Assembly: GCA_020854105.1 (NCBI GenBank)
Contig: JADZGB010000031.1
Span: 248,001-312,000, forward strand
Direction of reading: 5' to 3'
From: Burkholderiales bacterium
GTDB lineage: Bacteria > Pseudomonadota > Gammaproteobacteria > Burkholderiales > SHXO01
DNA: 64,000 nucleotides
Shown here: positions 1 to 8,893 of the stretch, one piece after another
Layout of the letters: each line of letters opens with the position of its first letter
How positions within the stretch are numbered: position 1 is the stretch's first letter
Program-made: the position numbers and the translations under genes
Notes under the pieces: generated by a model
Seen by the model: only the letters and a program-made list of their open reading frames with translations
What the model was told of the DNA's origin: nothing
Databases searched by the model: none

Positions 1-1117
1 AGTCGCGCAGCCGCGCAGCCAGCAGCGGGCAGCCGGCCACGTCGTTGGGACTGCGCCCGCGTGCCAGCTGCAGCAGCGTGTCGACATCCAGCTCCGGTGC
101 GCCGCGCCGGCGCAGCGACGCATCCAGCTGCGCGCGCGCCAGACGCTCCTGCTCGGCACCGCCCAGAAAGGGCCCGCGCAGGACCACGCCCAGCTCTGCC
201 AGCGGCATGCGCCCCGCCTGCGCCAGGCGCAGCAGCGCCAGGGCAGCGTACACCAGCGGCTGCGCCGACAGCGACAGGCCGAGCGAGAGGTTGTAGGGAC
301 GCGCACCCAGGGCGGCGCCGGGCAGGCAGCGCGTGGGCTGCAGGGCATCGTCGAGCGCACGCATCCACGCCGCGCGCGTGGCAGCCAGCGCCGGCACGAC
401 GACGGTGATACGCGAGGCCGGCTGCTCCAGCAGCCGCGCACGCACCGCGGCAGCCACCTGGCGCCGCTCGTCCTCCTCGTCCGCGCAGGCCACCCGCTGC
501 ACCCGTGACGCGAGCGGCGCCGGCTGGCGCTCGTGCACGTTCACCCCGCGCGCGGCCAGGATGTCCAGGAGTTCACGCGCCTGGGGCGGGAGCTGATCGA
601 AGGCGTACACGATCAGGGTGCTGCAGCCGGCAAGGCCCAGCGCGCGCACGTGCGCACCCAGCAGGTCGAGCCGGCGCGCCGATTCGACCCAGCCCTGCCG
701 GCGGCAGGCAGCCTCGAAGCGCCGCGCCCATTCCTGGTATGCGGCCACCTCCTCGGACTGCGCACCGGCGCAATCGATGCGCCAGGCGTGCTGCAGCGCG
801 CGCGCATCGCGCGCGCTGCGCGCCGCGGCGCCCACGTCCAGCAGCGGCGAGGACGATGCAGCCTCGATCACGCGCCGCCACAGCGCCAGCTCCTGCGCTG
901 CATCGGCGAACTGCAGCGCGGCATCGGCGTGCGCGCACGACTGCAGGCTGCGCGCGATCCAAGCCTCCCACGGCAGGATGTCAGGGCTGCGCCAGGCAGC
1001 CAGTCCGGCATCGGCCTGCGCCCGGCCGAAGCGCCGCGCCAGATCACGGGCGAGACGGCGGTTGGGCGTGACCAGCGTGGCCCCGTCTTGTAGCAGGCGA
1101 ATCAGATGCGCGTCCAT
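1..1117 (-). CDS. AddB/RecB-like DNA repair protein, N-terminal part (runs off the window)
   Basis: The reading frame is open from an ATG at 1117 to the window edge, giving about 372 residues without a stop. The start reads MDAHLIRLLQDGATLVTPNR, followed by an RLARDLARRF-type segment and PDILPWEAWIAR. I recognise this as the beginning of the betaproteobacterial 'probable DNA repair protein' family, which resembles AddB/RecB and usually ends in a PD-(D/E)XK nuclease domain. That nuclease end lies outside the window, so it is expected rather than seen. No good ribosome binding site is visible before the ATG. The sequence is very rich in Arg, Ala and Leu, like its neighbours. It lies downstream of fdxA on the same strand, 144 bases away. 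Confidence 0.65.
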   Translation of the reverse strand, partial: MDAHLIRLLQDGATLVTPNRRLARDLARRFGRAQADAGLAAWRSPDILPWEAWIARSLQSCAHADAALQFADAAQELALWRRVIEAASSSPLLDVGAAARSARDARALQHAWRIDCAGAQSEEVAAYQEWARRFEAACRRQGWVESARRLDLLGAHVRALGLAGCSTLIVYAFDQLPPQARELLDILAARGVNVHERQPAPLASRVQRVACADEEDERRQVAAAVRARLLEQPASRITVVVPALAATRAAWMRALDDALQPTRCLPGAALGARPYNLSLGLSLSAQPLVYAALALLRLAQAGRMPLAELGVVLRGPFLGGAEQERLARAQLDASLRRRGAPELDVDTLLQLARGRSPNDVAGCPLLAARLRD

Positions 1118-1213
1118 GCGTTCAGGATGCCACGCGCGGCGTGCAGGCGGCGCGAGCAGCGAATGGGTGCGGCGCGCAGGGCGAAGGGTGCGGCGCGCGG
1201 GCAGCGTGCAAAG

Positions 1214-1240
1214 CGAACGGGCCGCGGCGCGGCCCGTTCG
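1214..1240 (-). terminator. Perfect 12-bp hairpin downstream of fdxA
   Basis: The arms CGAACGGGCCGC and GCGGCCCGTTCG are perfect complements with a 3-base loop. The hairpin sits about 20 bases past the fdxA stop. There is no run of Ts after it, so it may act as a terminator only with Rho, or as a 3' stabilising structure. Confidence 0.45.
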
Positions 1241-1261
1241 TCGTCGTGCGAGAGAGCGGCT

Positions 1262-1585
1262 TCAGCGCGCCAGGTGCTTCTTCTTGTCCTGCACCGCGCG
1301 CCACTGGTCGGCATCCTCCGGCGCGTCCTTCTTCTCGGTGATCGCCGGCCAGTCCCTGGACAGCTCGGCATTCAGCGCGATGAACTCGCGCTGCGCGACG
1401 GGCACGTCATCCTCCGCGTAGATCGCCTCCACCGGACACTCGGCCACGCACAGGGTGCAGTCGATGCACTCGTCCGGGTCGATCACCAGCATGTTCGGCC
1501 CCTCCCGGAAGCAGTCCACCGGGCACACGTCCACGCAGTCGGTGTACTTGCACTTGATGCACGATTCGGTGACGACGTAGGCCAT
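1262..1585 (-). CDS. fdxA: 7Fe ferredoxin FdxA
   Basis: This 107-residue protein is a cytoplasmic electron carrier with one [3Fe-4S] and one [4Fe-4S] cluster. It is nearly colinear with Azotobacter ferredoxin I, including the starting residues after Met, the central PDECIDC motif and a C-terminal tail containing [16 protein letters not shown]. Cysteines at 9, 12, 17, 21, 25, 40, 43, 46 and 50 are visible. Those matching the known ligands are 9, 17 and 50 for the 3Fe cluster and 21, 40, 43 and 46 for the 4Fe cluster. Length matches the family. The start ATG at 1585 is the only sensible one. It appears monocistronic, with a strong hairpin 20 bases past its stop. Confidence 0.95.
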   Translation of the reverse strand: MAYVVTESCIKCKYTDCVDVCPVDCFREGPNMLVIDPDECIDCTLCVAECPVEAIYAEDDVPVAQREFIALNAELSRDWPAITEKKDAPEDADQWRAVQDKKKHLAR

Positions 1586-1807
1586 GGCTCGATCTCCGGC
1601 GCGGCTTGCGGAAGGCGCGGGATTCTAGCAGATGAGCGCGTCCGGCCCGGACGCCGGCCCGGCGCATGCTACCCGGTTTTGCGTTAGCATTCGCCCTGTT
1701 CTCCGACCGCCACGTGCGCCCGCGATGCTTCCGGCGCCGCACGTCCTGCCGGTGGCCGGCAGCCCATCCCGATATCCAGACCATCCGCACCACACCCGGG
1801 CATTCCC

Positions 1808-2134
1808 ATGAGCGAGCACATCCATCACGTCACCGACGATACCTTCGAATCCGAAGTCCTGCAGTCCGCCACCCCGGTCCTGGTCGATTACTGGGCCGAG
1901 TGGTGCGGTCCGTGCAAGATGATCGCCCCCATCCTGGATGACGTCGCGCACACCTATGCCGGCCGGCTGAAGGTGGCCAAGCTCAATATCGACGAGAACC
2001 AGGCGACCCCGCCCAGGTACGGCATCCGCGGGATTCCGACCCTGATGCTGTTCAAGAACGGCAACATGGAAGCGATGAAGGTCGGCGCCCTGTCCAAGTC
2101 GCAGCTCACCGCGTTTATTGACAGCAATATCTAA
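1808..2134 (+). CDS. trxA: Thioredoxin 1
   Basis: A 108-residue thioredoxin that reduces protein disulphides in the cytoplasm using electrons from thioredoxin reductase. The active site WCGPC is at residues 32-36 and the cis-proline loop GIPTLMLF follows near residue 76. Length is standard. It lies upstream of rho in the order trxA-rho that is conserved in many proteobacteria; the 253-base gap to rho contains a tandem repeat described separately. The ribosome binding site before the ATG is weak. Confidence 0.97.
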   Translation: MSEHIHHVTDDTFESEVLQSATPVLVDYWAEWCGPCKMIAPILDDVAHTYAGRLKVAKLNIDENQATPPRYGIRGIPTLMLFKNGNMEAMKVGALSKSQLTAFIDSNI

Positions 2135-2196
2135 ACCCTTTACCCTCCCCGGACGATAAGCCAAGAAGTCAGGCGGCATCGCTTCCCGGCGCTCCA

Positions 2197-2281
2197 GTGC
2201 CTCGCTAGCCCCAGGGTCTCGCGGATCCCGGTACCTCGTTAGGCCTTGTGCGTCGTTACCCCCGGTGCCTCGTTACCCTCG
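2197..2281 (+). repeat. 17-bp tandem repeat, five units, in the rho leader
   Basis: Five units start at 2197, 2214, 2231, 2248 and 2265, exactly 17 bases apart. The last two and the first are most alike (GTGCCTCGYTASCCCCG type); the unit at 2214 is the most worn, keeping mainly the CTCGC core. The array lies between trxA and rho, about 105 bases before the rho start, in DNA that should be transcribed as the rho leader if rho is read from trxA. Confidence 0.8.
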
Positions 2282-2387
2282 GCGGGGGCTCCGAAGTGAA
2301 CGCGCACCGGCGCCAGTCGTCTCTCCGCCCTCTCCCGCTCTCCCGTCTCTCTCCCACCCGCTCTGCCCTAGGTCCATCCCACACTCT

Positions 2388-3647
2388 ATGCATCTGTCCG
2401 ACCTGAAGCACCTCCACGTGACCGAACTCGTGGAGATGGCGAACTCCAACGAGATCGAGAACGCCAACCGCATGCGCAAGCAGGACCTGATCTTCGCGCT
2501 GCTGAAGAACCAGGCCAAGAAAGGCGAAAGCATCTTCGGCGAGGGAACGCTGGAGGTGCTGCCGGACGGATTCGGATTCCTGCGATCGCCCGACACCTCC
2601 TACCTGGCCGGACCGGACGACATCTACGTCAGTCCTTCGCAGATCCGCCGCTTCAACCTGCACACGGGCGATTCGATCGAGGGGGAGATCCGGACCCCGA
2701 AGGACGGCGAGCGCTATTTCGCGCTGGTCAAGGTCGACAAGGTGAACTCGGAACCGCCCGAGAACGCCAAGAACAAGATCCTCTTCGAGAACCTCACTCC
2801 CCTCCACCCCACCAACGCCCTGAACCTCGAGCGCGACATCCGCGCCGAGGAGAATCTCACCGGCCGCATCATCGACATCGTCGCACCCATCGGCAAGGGC
2901 CAGCGCGGGCTGATCGTCTCGCCACCCAAGGCAGGCAAGACGGTGATGCTGCAGCACATCGCCCATGCCATCACCGCCAATCACCCGGACGTGCAGCTGA
3001 TCGTCCTGCTGATCGACGAGCGTCCCGAGGAAGTGACCGAGATGCAGCGCTCGGTGCGCGGCGAGGTGGTGTCGTCGACCTTCGACGAGCCGGCCACGCG
3101 CCACGTGCAGGTCGCCGAGATGGTGATGGAGAAGGCCAAGCGCCTGGTCGAACACAAGAAGGACGTGGTGATCCTGCTCGATTCGATCACCCGACTGGCG
3201 CGTGCCTACAACACCGTCGTGCCGGCCTCCGGCAAGGTGCTGACCGGCGGCGTCGACGCCAATGCCCTGCAGCGGCCGAAGCGCTTCTTCGGCGCCGCAC
3301 GCAACATCGAGGAGGGCGGCAGCCTGACCATCCTCGCCACCGCGCTGATCGACACCGGTTCGCGCATGGACGACGTGATCTACGAGGAATTCAAGGGCAC
3401 CGGCAACATGGAGATCCACCTGGATCGCCGCATGGCCGAGAAGCGCATCTACCCCTCGATCAACGTCAACCGCTCGGGCACCCGGCGCGAGGAACTGCTG
3501 CTGCGCCAGGACGTGCTGCAGAAAATCTGGATTCTGCGCAAGCTGCTGTATCCCATGGATGACCTGGAAGCGACGGAATTCCTGCTGGACAAGGTCAAGG
3601 CGACCAAGAACAACGGTGAGTTCTTCGACTCGATGAAGCGCGGCTAG
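2388..3647 (+). CDS. rho: Transcription termination factor Rho
   Basis: The ATG at 2388 gives 419 residues, the same length as E. coli Rho, so the longer upstream frame is not used. The N-terminal helical domain starts [18 protein letters not shown]. The RNA-binding cold-shock-like domain carries the RNP1 motif DGFGFLR near residues 60-66. Walker A PPKAGKT is near 178-185, Walker [11 protein letters not shown] follows, and the R-loop region includes [15 protein letters not shown]. Rho is the hexameric RNA-dependent ATPase that ends transcripts and interacts with untranslated C-rich RNA. Rho genes are often autoregulated in their leader; the 253-base leader here is C-rich and repetitive. Confidence 0.98.
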   Translation: MHLSDLKHLHVTELVEMANSNEIENANRMRKQDLIFALLKNQAKKGESIFGEGTLEVLPDGFGFLRSPDTSYLAGPDDIYVSPSQIRRFNLHTGDSIEGEIRTPKDGERYFALVKVDKVNSEPPENAKNKILFENLTPLHPTNALNLERDIRAEENLTGRIIDIVAPIGKGQRGLIVSPPKAGKTVMLQHIAHAITANHPDVQLIVLLIDERPEEVTEMQRSVRGEVVSSTFDEPATRHVQVAEMVMEKAKRLVEHKKDVVILLDSITRLARAYNTVVPASGKVLTGGVDANALQRPKRFFGAARNIEEGGSLTILATALIDTGSRMDDVIYEEFKGTGNMEIHLDRRMAEKRIYPSINVNRSGTRREELLLRQDVLQKIWILRKLLYPMDDLEATEFLLDKVKATKNNGEFFDSMKRG

Positions 3648-3764
3648 CCGCTCGACTCTGTCGCGACTCGCCCAGTCGCCCTGGCAGGCGCCAGGATGAT
3701 CCTGTATCATCCGCCGTTTTTCGCGGGCGGTCGGAATCGCCCGCCGCGTTCAAGGAGTGTGACC

Positions 3765-3998
3765 ATGAAAGCCGGCATTCACCCTGAGTACAAGGAAATC
3801 AACGTGGTCTGCAGCTGCGGCAACACGTTCGCGACCCGTTCCGTGATGGGCCGGGATCTGCACGTGGAAGTGTGTTCCGCCTGCCACCCGTTCTACACCG
3901 GCAAGCAGAAGATCCTCGACACTGCCGGTCGCGTGGAGCGCTTCCGCCAGCGCTATGCCAAGGGCAGCGCCAAGAGCGCCGCCGCCAAGAGCGCTTGA
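3765..3998 (+). CDS. rpmE: 50S ribosomal protein L31, zinc-binding form
   Basis: A 77-residue protein starting MKAGIHPEY, preceded by AAGGAG at the correct distance, which fixes the start at 3765. Cysteines C16, C18, C37 and C40 make the Zn-binding C+ type of L31. The tail after residue 66 is rich in Lys, Ala and Ser. It follows rho by 117 bases and ends at a clear rho-independent terminator, so it closes the trxA-rho-rpmE block. Confidence 0.96.
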   Translation: MKAGIHPEYKEINVVCSCGNTFATRSVMGRDLHVEVCSACHPFYTGKQKILDTAGRVERFRQRYAKGSAKSAAAKSA

Positions 3999-4020
3999 AG
4001 CCGTCCCCGGCACCTGCGAA

Positions 4021-4046
4021 AAGGCAGCCTTCGGCTGCCTTTTTTG
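4021..4046 (+). terminator. Rho-independent terminator after rpmE
   Basis: Stem AAGGCAGCC / GGCTGCC with the loop TTC, followed directly by six Ts. It is placed about 25 bases after the rpmE stop. Confidence 0.92.
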
Positions 4047-4152
4047 TTCCCGCTGCCGCACCGCGCATCGCATCGCGGCGGCCGGGCGGCTAGATTCACA
4101 GCCGCCGGCACGCGCACGGTGCACGGCGGCGATGCAACCCGCCCGAGCTGAG

Positions 4153-5790
4153 ATGTCCGACGCCCTCGACGGTCCAACCGCGACACGTCACGAACTGGTC
4201 AGGCCAGCCCTTTTCACCGGGCTGATCGCGCTGCTGTGGCTGCTGCCAGGCCTGCTGGGGCACGATCCCTGGCGACCGGAGGCGCTGTCCATCGGCCTGG
4301 TCTCCCACATCGTCCAGAGCGGAGACTGGGTGGTTCCCGCGATCGCGGGCGTTCCGGAATCCGATGCCTTTCCGCTGTACCACGTGACGGCGGCAATCAT
4401 CGGCCGGGCGCTAGACGCAATCACGCCCCTGCATGACGCCGCCCGTCTGGCGAGCGGCCTGTACATGGCGCTCGCCTTCGTGTTCGTCGCCCTGGCCACC
4501 CGCGAGTTGCTCGGCGAGCGCGATGCCTGGCTCGCCCCCCTGGCCCTGATGGGTTGCATTGGGCTGGTGGCACCGGCCCACGGCCTCAGCCCTGACAGTG
4601 CCCAGGTGGCCGCCTTCGCCCTCGCGCTCTACGGCCTGGCGCTGGCACCGCGCCGCGCGCTGGGCGGGGGCATCGCACTCGGCTGCGGGGTGGGTGCCGG
4701 CTTCCTGTCCAACGGCCTGCTCGCGCCGCTTGCTTTCGCGCTCAGCGTGGCCGTCCTCCCCCTGGTATCGCCGTCATGGCGCAGCCGGCGCCTCTTCGTC
4801 GCCCTCGTCTGCGCCGCGATCGTGCTCGTGCCGTGGCTGGCCGTGTGGCCGGCCCTGCTGCACGCCGCGTCGCCCGAGGCCTTCGCCGCTTGGTGGGAGC
4901 AGACCGGCACTGCGCGCTTCACGGCACCGCTGCGCCACGTGCCGGTGACGCTGGCCTACTTCCTCGGCGTGCTCCCGTGGTTTGCCTTCCCCGCCCTGCC
5001 CCTCGCCATCTGGGCGGTGTGGGCACGCCGCCGCGAGGCGCAGACACGTCCTGCATTCGCCCTGTGCATCGTGCTCGCCGTCAGCACCCTGGCGCTGCTG
5101 GCACTCGACGCCGGTGCACGCCAGCGCGATGCCCTGCCTCTGCTGGTACCGCTGGCCGTGCTCGCAGTCGCGGGCATGCACGCACTGCGGCGAAGCCCCG
5201 CGAACGCCTTCTGGTGGTTCTCGATCCTGTTCGGCTCGATCATGGTGCTGATGGGCTGGTTCGAGTGGAGCGCGCTGGAACTGGGCTTCCCGGCCGCGCG
5301 GCAGCGACACTGGATCCGCCAGCAGCCTGCCTACGTTCCGGACGTGGAGGCGATCACGCTGTTCCTGGCGCTGGTCATCACCGCCATATGGGTCGGCGTG
5401 ATCAAGCTCGCAGGCAACCGCAGGGAGCGGCCGCTCATGGCCTGGTCGGGCGGCGTCGCGGTGGTCTGGGCGCTCGCGCTCGCCATGTTCCTCGACTATG
5501 CGGACCTCGAGAAAAGCTATCGGCCGGTGGCCGAGGCCGTGGCAACTGCCGCGCGTGGTGCGCCGTGCGTGGGTGCCCGCGACCTCGCCCAGTCGCAGCA
5601 GGTGCTGATCTCCTATCTGTCCGGACTGGCCTTGCGCGCGGAGCGCGATGGCACAGGCTGCGACCTGCTGCTGGTTCAGGGTCAGCGCAATGCCATCCAC
5701 ACACCCGATGCCGGCTGGCAGCCGCTGTGGGAGGGCAGCCGGTCCGGAGAACGCCGCGAACTGTTCCGTCTGTACCGGCGCCAGCCCTGA
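4153..5790 (+). CDS. ArnT-like GT-C membrane glycosyltransferase
   Basis: An integral membrane protein of about 545 residues with roughly ten or more hydrophobic segments in the first 380 residues and a shorter soluble C-terminal part. The first loop after the first membrane segment reads GHDPWRPEALSIG, the place where GT-C enzymes (PMT/ArnT family) carry the acidic catalytic residues; the canonical DE pair is replaced by a spaced D and E. Such enzymes transfer a sugar from a polyprenyl-phosphate carrier to lipid A or another periplasmic acceptor. The substrate cannot be told from sequence. Start choice is between ATG 4132 and ATG 4153; I use 4153 because GAGCTGAG precedes it. It stands alone, 25 bases before an acyl-CoA synthetase. 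Confidence 0.7.
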   Translation: MSDALDGPTATRHELVRPALFTGLIALLWLLPGLLGHDPWRPEALSIGLVSHIVQSGDWVVPAIAGVPESDAFPLYHVTAAIIGRALDAITPLHDAARLASGLYMALAFVFVALATRELLGERDAWLAPLALMGCIGLVAPAHGLSPDSAQVAAFALALYGLALAPRRALGGGIALGCGVGAGFLSNGLLAPLAFALSVAVLPLVSPSWRSRRLFVALVCAAIVLVPWLAVWPALLHAASPEAFAAWWEQTGTARFTAPLRHVPVTLAYFLGVLPWFAFPALPLAIWAVWARRREAQTRPAFALCIVLAVSTLALLALDAGARQRDALPLLVPLAVLAVAGMHALRRSPANAFWWFSILFGSIMVLMGWFEWSALELGFPAARQRHWIRQQPAYVPDVEAITLFLALVITAIWVGVIKLAGNRRERPLMAWSGGVAVVWALALAMFLDYADLEKSYRPVAEAVATAARGAPCVGARDLAQSQQVLISYLSGLALRAERDGTGCDLLLVQGQRNAIHTPDAGWQPLWEGSRSGERRELFRLYRRQP

Positions 5791-5814
5791 GCGTCCGGAC
5801 AGGAGACCCGATCC

Positions 5815-7467
5815 ATGTCCACCTTCGACATCCACCACATGCGCGACGCGCCGGACTACGCGAGCCTGACGCGCGGATTCCGGTGGAACGTGCCCGCCTC
5901 GTTCAACATCGCCTGGGCCTGCTGCGGCCGTCATGCCGTGCAGCGCGAGCGCTTCGCGCTGTACTTCCAGGACGAGGGCGGCACGCGAGCGGCGTACACG
6001 TTCTGGGACATCCAGGTGCGCGCCAACCGGCTGTCGAATGCCCTGCGCGCGCTTGGCGTGGTGCGCGGAGACCGCGTCGCCATGGTGCTGCCGCAGCGGC
6101 CGGAGACGGCGATCGCCTACGTCGCGATCTTCCAGATGGGCGCGATCGCCGTCCCGCTTTCGCATCTGTTCGGACCCGACGCGCTCGAGTACAGGCTGCG
6201 CGATGCGGGGGTGTCGGTGGCCATCGCCGATGCCGACTCGCTCGGGCGCGTGCTGGCCGTGCGCGAGCGCCTGCCCGCGCTGCGCTACGTGGTGGGCGCG
6301 GCCGGCGCGCGCGAGGCCGGCGTGCAGGAATGGGACAGCCTGCTCGAACGCGCGTCCAGCCGGTTCGATCCCGTGGCCACTTCGGCCGACGACCCGGCGT
6401 TGATCATCTACACGAGCGGCACCACCGGCTCCCCCAAGGGCGCGCTGATCCCCCACCGTGCGCTGATCGGAAATCTGCCCGGCTTCGTCTGCTCTCACGA
6501 CTTCTTTCCGGTGCAGGGCGACATGTTCTGGTCGCCGGCCGACTGGGCATGGACCGGCGGCCTGTTCGACGCCCTCCTGCCGACCTGGTACTTCGGCATG
6601 CCGATCCTCGCCTTCCGCGGGCGCTTCGATCCCGAGCGTGCGTACCGCCTGATCGAGGCTTACGGCGTGCGCAACGCCTTCATCTTCCCCACCGGGCTGA
6701 AGATGATGATGAAGGAGGTGGCGCGTCCGAGCGAGCGCTTCGACGTGCACCTGCGCAGCCTGATGAGCGGGGGCGAGTCGGTCGGCGACGCCGTGTCGGA
6801 CTGGGCCCGGCTGGAACTGGGCGTGCGCATCAACGAGATCTTCGGGCAGACCGAGATGAACTACCTGGTGGGCGGCTGCAGCGCACTGTTCGATCCCCGT
6901 CCGGGCGCGATGGGACGGCCCTATCCCGGCCACCACATCCGGCTGGTGGACGAGGCGGGCGGCGAGGTCGGGACCGGCGAGATCGGCGAGATCGCCCTGC
7001 GGCGCGAAGGCGACCCGGTGGTGTTCCTGGAGTACTGGAACAATGCCCAGGCCACCCGCGACAAGTTCGTGGATGGCTGGGGCCGCACCGGCGACCTGGC
7101 CATGTGCGACGAGGATGGTTATCTCTGGTACAAGGGGCGCACGGACGACGTGATCAAGAGTGCCGGCTACCGGATCGGTCCGTCCGAGATCGAGGATTGC
7201 CTGGTCAAGCACCCGGCGGTGATGAACGCGGCAGTGGTGGGCGTGCCCGACGCCGAGCGCGGCGCGCTGATCAAGGCATTCATCGTGCTGCGTTCCGGAT
7301 TCCAGGGGACCAGGGAAACCGAGCAGTCGATCCAGGATCACGTGCGGGCGCGGCTCGCGCCGTACCAGTATCCGAGGTTGATCGCTTTCGTCGATGCGCT
7401 ACCGCTCACCACCACGGGCAAGGTTCAGCGGCGCCTGTTGCGCGAAGCCTCCCTGCCCCCATCTTGA
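5815..7467 (+). CDS. AMP-forming acyl-CoA synthetase (acetyl-/medium-chain type)
   Basis: A 550-residue adenylate-forming ligase that would activate a carboxylic acid to the acyl-AMP and then the acyl-CoA. The P-loop YTSGTTGSPKGA begins at residue 199. The hinge region GRTDDVIKSAGYRIGPSEIE starts near 441 and the catalytic lysine is K536 in TTTGKVQRR. The domain architecture (large N-terminal, small C-terminal) is complete. It resembles acetyl-CoA synthetase-like medium-chain enzymes more than long-chain FadD, but the substrate is open. AGGAG precedes the ATG. hslO follows 34 bases later on the same strand. Confidence 0.85.
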   Translation: MSTFDIHHMRDAPDYASLTRGFRWNVPASFNIAWACCGRHAVQRERFALYFQDEGGTRAAYTFWDIQVRANRLSNALRALGVVRGDRVAMVLPQRPETAIAYVAIFQMGAIAVPLSHLFGPDALEYRLRDAGVSVAIADADSLGRVLAVRERLPALRYVVGAAGAREAGVQEWDSLLERASSRFDPVATSADDPALIIYTSGTTGSPKGALIPHRALIGNLPGFVCSHDFFPVQGDMFWSPADWAWTGGLFDALLPTWYFGMPILAFRGRFDPERAYRLIEAYGVRNAFIFPTGLKMMMKEVARPSERFDVHLRSLMSGGESVGDAVSDWARLELGVRINEIFGQTEMNYLVGGCSALFDPRPGAMGRPYPGHHIRLVDEAGGEVGTGEIGEIALRREGDPVVFLEYWNNAQATRDKFVDGWGRTGDLAMCDEDGYLWYKGRTDDVIKSAGYRIGPSEIEDCLVKHPAVMNAAVVGVPDAERGALIKAFIVLRSGFQGTRETEQSIQDHVRARLAPYQYPRLIAFVDALPLTTTGKVQRRLLREASLPPS

Positions 7468-7501
7468 GCGGATCGACGCCCACGCAGACAGGAACGCGCT
7501 C

Positions 7502-8371
7502 TTGAACGACTCCCTGCAACGATTCCTCTTCGAAAACGCCCCCGTGCGAGGCGAACTCGTGCACCTGGACGCCACCTGGCGCGCGGTGCTCGAACGCCAC
7601 GCCTATCCGGCGCCGCTGCGCGATGTGCTCGGCGAGCTGATGGCGGCCGCTGCACTGCTATCCGCCACGCTGAAGTACGAGGGCTCGCTCATACTCCAGG
7701 TGCAGGGCAATGGACCGGTGCGACTCCTCGTGGTCGAGTGCACCAGCGACCAGACCATGCGCGCGACCGCCAAGTGGGACCAGAGTGCGTCGCTGCCCAC
7801 CGGGTTCCGGGAACTGGTCGGAGAGGGCCGCTTCGTGATCACGATCGCGCCCACCGATCTGGCGCAGACTTACCAGGGAGTGGTCGATCTTTTCGGCGAC
7901 CGCGTCTCGGCAGTGCTGGAACACTACATGTCGACCTCCGAGCAATTGGAGACGCGCCTGTGGCTCGCCTCGGACGCAGAGCGGGCGACCGGCATGCTGC
8001 TGCAGCGCGTGCCCGGCCGTGGCAAGGACGACGACGGTTGGAACCGCGCGGTGATCCTGGCCGAGACGGTCAAGCGCGACGAGCTGCTGCAGCTCGATGC
8101 GCGGGAGATGATCCGGCGCCTGTTCCACGAAGAGGACATACGGCTGTTCGAACCGCGTATCGTGAGCTTCCGCTGCTCCTGCTCGCGCGACCGCGTCATC
8201 AACATGCTGCGCATGCTCGGGCGCGAGGAGGTGCAGGGCATCCTGCAGGAGCGCGGGACGGTGGAGGTCGGCTGCGAGTTCTGCAATCGGCAGTACGCGT
8301 TCGACCCCGTGGATGCCGAGCAGATCTTCGTGGCGGACGTGGTGACACCCGCCCCGTCCACCCGGCACTGA
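7502..8371 (+). CDS. hslO: Redox-regulated holdase chaperone Hsp33
   Basis: A 289-residue cytoplasmic chaperone activated by oxidation and unfolding of its C-terminal zinc switch. The switch is visible as C225-S-C227 and C258-E-F-C261, matching the CXC...CXXC ligands of E. coli Hsp33. The start is a TTG at 7502, giving the typical N-terminus NDSLQRFLFENAPVRGE, with ACAGGA upstream; an ATG far upstream at 7394 would lie inside the synthetase gene and is rejected. It is followed by hslR, 33 bases away, which is a logical heat and oxidative stress pair. Confidence 0.95.
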   Translation: MNDSLQRFLFENAPVRGELVHLDATWRAVLERHAYPAPLRDVLGELMAAAALLSATLKYEGSLILQVQGNGPVRLLVVECTSDQTMRATAKWDQSASLPTGFRELVGEGRFVITIAPTDLAQTYQGVVDLFGDRVSAVLEHYMSTSEQLETRLWLASDAERATGMLLQRVPGRGKDDDGWNRAVILAETVKRDELLQLDAREMIRRLFHEEDIRLFEPRIVSFRCSCSRDRVINMLRMLGREEVQGILQERGTVEVGCEFCNRQYAFDPVDAEQIFVADVVTPAPSTRH

Positions 8372-8404
8372 GCGGGCGGTACGCCGCCCGGAGGGCACGG
8401 CAGC

Positions 8405-8806
8405 GTGAACCACAAGACTGCAGAGCGCACGCGCATCGACAAGTGGTTGTGGGCGGCCCGCTTCTTCAAGACCCGCTCCCTGGCGGCCCAGGCGGTCGAG
8501 AGCGGGAAGGTGCTGCTCAACGGCGAACGCGTCAAGCCGGCCAAGGCATTGCACGTCGGCGATGCGCTGCGCATCCGCACCCCCGTGTACGAATACACCG
8601 TCCACGTCATGGCGCTGTCCGACCAGCGCGGGTCGGCCACGATCGCGGCGCTTCTCTACGCCGAAACCCCGGAGAGCATTGCTGCGCGCGAGGCCGCACG
8701 CGCCAGCCGGCAGCCCCGCGACCCGGCCTCGTTCATCCGCGGGCGGCCGACCAAGCGCGACCGGCGGCAGCTCGAGCAATTCCGGGACGAGCCGGAGGGT
8801 GGATGA
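8405..8806 (+). CDS. hslR: Heat-shock protein 15, S4-domain RNA-binding protein
   Basis: A 133-residue protein starting with GTG at 8405. The S4 RNA-binding domain occupies residues 10-65 (RIDKWLWAARFFKTRSLA, then VLLNGERVKPAK). The C-terminal third is strongly basic with Arg and Lys runs. Hsp15 binds 50S subunits that carry a nascent chain and helps recycle stalled large subunits. Length and order after hslO support the name. Confidence 0.92.
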   Translation: MNHKTAERTRIDKWLWAARFFKTRSLAAQAVESGKVLLNGERVKPAKALHVGDALRIRTPVYEYTVHVMALSDQRGSATIAALLYAETPESIAAREAARASRQPRDPASFIRGRPTKRDRRQLEQFRDEPEGG

Positions 8807-8826
8807 TGCATCGCACAAGGTGGGTC

Positions 8827-8832
8827 TATAAT
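8827..8832 (+). promoter_or_regulatory. Probable -10 element for bktB
   Basis: A perfect TATAAT lies 61 bases before the bktB ATG, in the short gap after hslR. No convincing -35 hexamer is present at the usual distance, so I only call the -10. Confidence 0.4.
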
Positions 8833-8893
8833 TTTCCATTCCGCAGTGCGCCACCAGATTCGGCGGGCGCCCACGGCTGACACGGAGGACAAA

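Noticed and set aside
2197-2281. Tandem array considered as a CRISPR
   Set aside because: Units are directly adjacent at 17 bp with no unique spacers and no cas genes are present; the same holds for the arrays at 31947 and 46486.
3694-3712. GGATGAT-cctgt-ATCATCC inverted repeat before rpmE as a Zur site
   Set aside because: It lacks the AT-rich centre and spacing of Zur boxes; the zinc-binding form of L31 found here is also not the form usually repressed by Zur.
4774-7341. 855-codon open frame on the minus strand
   Set aside because: It is the antisense shadow of the glycosyltransferase and acyl-CoA synthetase genes in high-GC DNA; composition is His/Arg/Val-rich with no domain.
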